A stretch of DNA of 64,000 bases from Verrucomicrobiia bacterium (GTDB taxonomy: Bacteria; Verrucomicrobiota; Verrucomicrobiia; Palsa-1439): assembly GCA_022072455.1 (NCBI GenBank), contig JAJVHY010000025.1, forward strand, positions 56,295-120,294, read 5' to 3'. Shown one piece after another: positions 62,155 through 64,000 of this stretch. Numbering within the stretch: the first letter of the stretch is position 1; each line of letters opens with the position of its first letter. The notes beneath the pieces were generated by a model. That model was not told where the DNA came from, made no database searches, and was given only the letters and a program-made list of their open reading frames with translations. The position numbers and the translations under genes were made by a program.

Positions 62155-63450
62155 ATGCCAACACTTGAACAAACCGTCCACGACTTCGTCCGCCGCAACT
62201 TCGACCACACTTTCGGCCAGCCCGCCGTTGCTGCCCAACCGGACGCCGAATGGGTGAAACTCCGCGCCACCGGCTCCCGCCTCTGGCTCGACACCGGCGA
62301 CCTCGACGAAGCCGGCAAACTCTGGAACACCTCTTTCGACGCGTTGACGACCAACAACACGCTCCTCAACAAAGAAATCCAAAAAGGCATCTACGACCAA
62401 CTCATGGCCGAAGCCGCCGGCATCCTGGGCAACCTCGACCCGCAAACCAAAGTCCTCGAAATCGCCTTCATCCTCAACGCCTCCCACGCCCTCCGCCTCG
62501 TTCATCGTTTCGACGCCAATGTCAGCGTCGAACTCCACACCGATCTCGCCCACGACATCGCCCGGACCGTCACCTACGGCAAACGCTACTTAGCCATCTG
62601 CCCCGAGCGCTTCATCGTCAAAGTCCCCCTCACCCCCGCCGGCTACCTCGGGGCCCGGCAGTTAGTCCAAGCTGGCATCCCCATCAACTTCACCCTCGGC
62701 TTCTCCGCCCGGCAAAACTATCTCGCCGCCCTGCTCACCAATCCGAAATACTGCAACGTCTTCATGGGCCGGTTGAACTCCTACGTCGCCGACAACAAAC
62801 TCGGCACCGGTGAAAACGTTGGCGAAAAAGCCACCCTCGCCACCCAACGCGAACTCTTACAATTACGCAAAGCCGGTAAGAGCCAAACCAACCTTATCGG
62901 TGCCAGTGTTCGTACCGGCACCCAGGTCGGCGCGCTGGCCGGCATCGACGTCTTCACGATTCCGACCAAGGCCGCCGCGGAATACCGGGCCAAGCCCCTC
63001 GCCGCGCCGACGTCCCGGGTCAACGACGACCCCGGTATCCCGCTCAATGCCGGTATCACTCTGAAGCAATTCGCCGGTGACACGTTGTGGGACGTACCGG
63101 CGAAATTCAAAGACGCTGCTGCGGCCATCGTAGAACAGGCGTCTCGCCCGTTCGATTCAGTTTCCATAAACGGGCGGGACGCCCGTTCCAATAGCGACCA
63201 ACTCACCCCGGTAGCGCTTCAAGATCATTTTACCCACGCCGGCTTTCCGGGTTTCCTCCCGAAATGGAACAAAGCTGACATCGACACGATCACCAAAGAC
63301 GGCAAGATCCCGATTCATGCCAAATGGGCTTCGCACTTGGAGTCCGGTGAACTCGGCCTCGACGCCTTAATGAACATCGCCGCCCTCCAATCCTTCGTCA
63401 CCGACCAAACCGCGCTCGATAACCGGATCCGGTCCGTCCTGAAGCTCTAA
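62155..63450 (+). CDS. Transaldolase-like protein with in-frame repeat
   Basis: 431 aa TIM-barrel aldolase of the transaldolase superfamily: LWLDTGDLDEA, DALTTNNTLLNKE, and the Schiff-base Lys in FIVKVPLTPAGY followed by INFTLGFSARQN. It is longer than classical enzymes. Residues 326-345 (IVEQASRPFDS to GRDARSNS) come from a palindromic repeat and may form a surface loop. It may act on a sugar phosphate other than sedoheptulose; that is not determinable here. Confidence 0.75.
   Translation: MPTLEQTVHDFVRRNFDHTFGQPAVAAQPDAEWVKLRATGSRLWLDTGDLDEAGKLWNTSFDALTTNNTLLNKEIQKGIYDQLMAEAAGILGNLDPQTKVLEIAFILNASHALRLVHRFDANVSVELHTDLAHDIARTVTYGKRYLAICPERFIVKVPLTPAGYLGARQLVQAGIPINFTLGFSARQNYLAALLTNPKYCNVFMGRLNSYVADNKLGTGENVGEKATLATQRELLQLRKAGKSQTNLIGASVRTGTQVGALAGIDVFTIPTKAAAEYRAKPLAAPTSRVNDDPGIPLNAGITLKQFAGDTLWDVPAKFKDAAAAIVEQASRPFDSVSINGRDARSNSDQLTPVALQDHFTHAGFPGFLPKWNKADIDTITKDGKIPIHAKWASHLESGELGLDALMNIAALQSFVTDQTALDNRIRSVLKL
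63131..63190. repeat. In-frame palindromic repeat inside the transaldolase-like gene
   Basis: About 60 bp, arms GAACAGGCGTCTCGCCCGTT and AACGGGCGGGACGCCCGTTC. It is a close sibling of the repeat in tolC (48465-48526); both keep the frame and encode ASRPFDS...NGRDARS. Confidence 0.85.
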
Positions 63451-63570
63451 GGCAGACGCTTGGCTTGCCGTCTTGTCCGCCGAATGGCGACCGGCGTTTT
63501 CAGCGCAGGCGGGAGCGGTTGCCTGACAATGAAATTGCGGCGGGGGAGGACGGTGGGTAGGATGCGCGGC

Positions 63571-63969
63571 GTGAAACGGTGGTGTCAGTGCGGGCGGTGG
63601 ATTCGACGCGGCACGGGCGGCGCGGTCGCGCTCGCGGTGGTCCTGCTGCCGGCCACCCTGCGCGCTGAGCCGACGATGAACGTTAACTACAGCGTGCTGA
63701 TCAATGACTTCAGCCCATCGCATCCCGGCTTGGAGATGCGGATTGATTGTGACGTCCAGAACACTAGCCCGGCCGGCAATGGTTACGACCTAATTCAGTT
63801 CACGTTCCCTGCCGGCAGTAACCAAGGGGTGTATCTGGCAACCGTGCCGACCGGTTCTTGGACCTATCAAATCCAGTTGTGTCCGTCAAGTTCAGTAATT
63901 GAGTTGGTAGTTCTCCCGTTTGCCCCTCCCCGAGGGGAGGGGCAAATTTTTCGTCGGTCAGGCAGCTAG
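63571..63969 (+). CDS. Secreted protein, probably interrupted at its C-terminus
   Basis: From a GTG at 63571 (AGG nine bases upstream) the product has a signal peptide (GGAVALAVVLLPATLRA) and then a short beta-rich mature part (TMNVNYSVLINDFSPSHPG, YDLIQFTFPAGSN). The last 30 residues (CPSSSVIELVVLPFAPPRGE onward) differ in character and run across a perfect hairpin with a T-run. I suspect the original gene was cut by an insertion or rearrangement near 63876, continuing beyond the window. No family is recognised. Confidence 0.45.
   Translation: MKRWCQCGRWIRRGTGGAVALAVVLLPATLRAEPTMNVNYSVLINDFSPSHPGLEMRIDCDVQNTSPAGNGYDLIQFTFPAGSNQGVYLATVPTGSWTYQIQLCPSSSVIELVVLPFAPPRGEGQIFRRSGS
63919..63946. 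terminator. Perfect hairpin followed by T-run
   Basis: TTTGCCCCTCCCC-GA-GGGGAGGGGCAAA, a 13-bp perfect stem, then TTTTT. It has the form of an intrinsic terminator but sits inside the last ORF, supporting the view that the 3' part of that ORF is not genuine coding sequence. Confidence 0.6.
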
Positions 63970-64000
63970 TGCCATTTGTACCTTTCGTTGTTCGCGTAAC

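Overview
The window is about 64 kb of GC-rich bacterial chromosome. Several traits suggest a Verrucomicrobiota-like bacterium: a giant autotransporter-type beta-strand-repeat protein ending in a PEP-CTERM sorting signal, short palindromic repeats lying in-frame inside genes, HEAT/TPR-rich hypotheticals, and a dnaX-ybaB-recR cluster beside a long SRP RNA. This is a lineage guess from gene content; no 16S rRNA gene is present.

Layout. 1-4.6 kb: a 3-hydroxyacyl-CoA dehydrogenase and a 1157-residue membrane coiled-coil protein. 4.66-12.37 kb: element 1, a 7.7-kb integrated element bounded by a 41-bp duplication of the 5' half of tRNA-Thr(CGT). All its genes read leftward: tyrosine integrase, AlpA-like regulator, AEP-type primase, AAA+ helicase-like ATPase, ERCC4-type nuclease, mini-ORF, terminase small and large subunits, and an unknown gene. 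It has no capsid, portal or tail genes, so it looks like a phage satellite. 12.33-13.04 kb: the restored tRNA-Thr, a GIY-YIG nuclease gene flanked by two copies of the tRNA 3' half, a deformed tRNA-like sequence, and the SRP RNA. 13.0-23.4 kb: dnaX, ybaB, recR, a TPR protein, the PEP-CTERM giant, mtnA, a HAD phosphatase and tRNA-Asn. 23.4-35.65 kb: element 2, a 12.2-kb element at the 3' end of tRNA-Asn, bounded by 14-bp repeats. It carries a large serine recombinase, two HTH regulators with three copies of a shared palindromic operator, a zinc-ribbon protein, an HUH rolling-circle Rep, and a four-gene operon (type III Mod, DUF3696-type ATPase, PIN nuclease, type III Res).

35.65-64 kb is core chromosome. 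It holds bioB, a HEAT protein, an active HtrA/PDZ protease next to a catalytically dead paralogue, rsmA, an LolA-like protein, adenosine deaminase, an ECF sigma factor, VapBC, and a PAS-PP2C phosphatase. These are followed by a tightly coupled operon (zinc-finger protein, rhodanese, two small membrane proteins, TolC, RND adaptor, RND pump) and an OprO/P porin with an Rrf2 regulator and a sulfonate/nitrate-type ABC importer that share a motif. The last part has trpD, rpmA, rplU, a lipoprotein, a metalloprotease, a transaldolase-like protein and a possibly interrupted secreted protein.

The most novel-looking items are: the terminase-bearing satellite with iteron-like inverted arrays; the GIY-YIG unit that duplicates a tRNA 3' half; the ATPase-PIN pair nested in a type III restriction operon inside a rolling-circle/serine-recombinase element; the C-terminus of that recombinase, which integration appears to rewrite; and palindromic repeats inserted in-frame in three protein genes.
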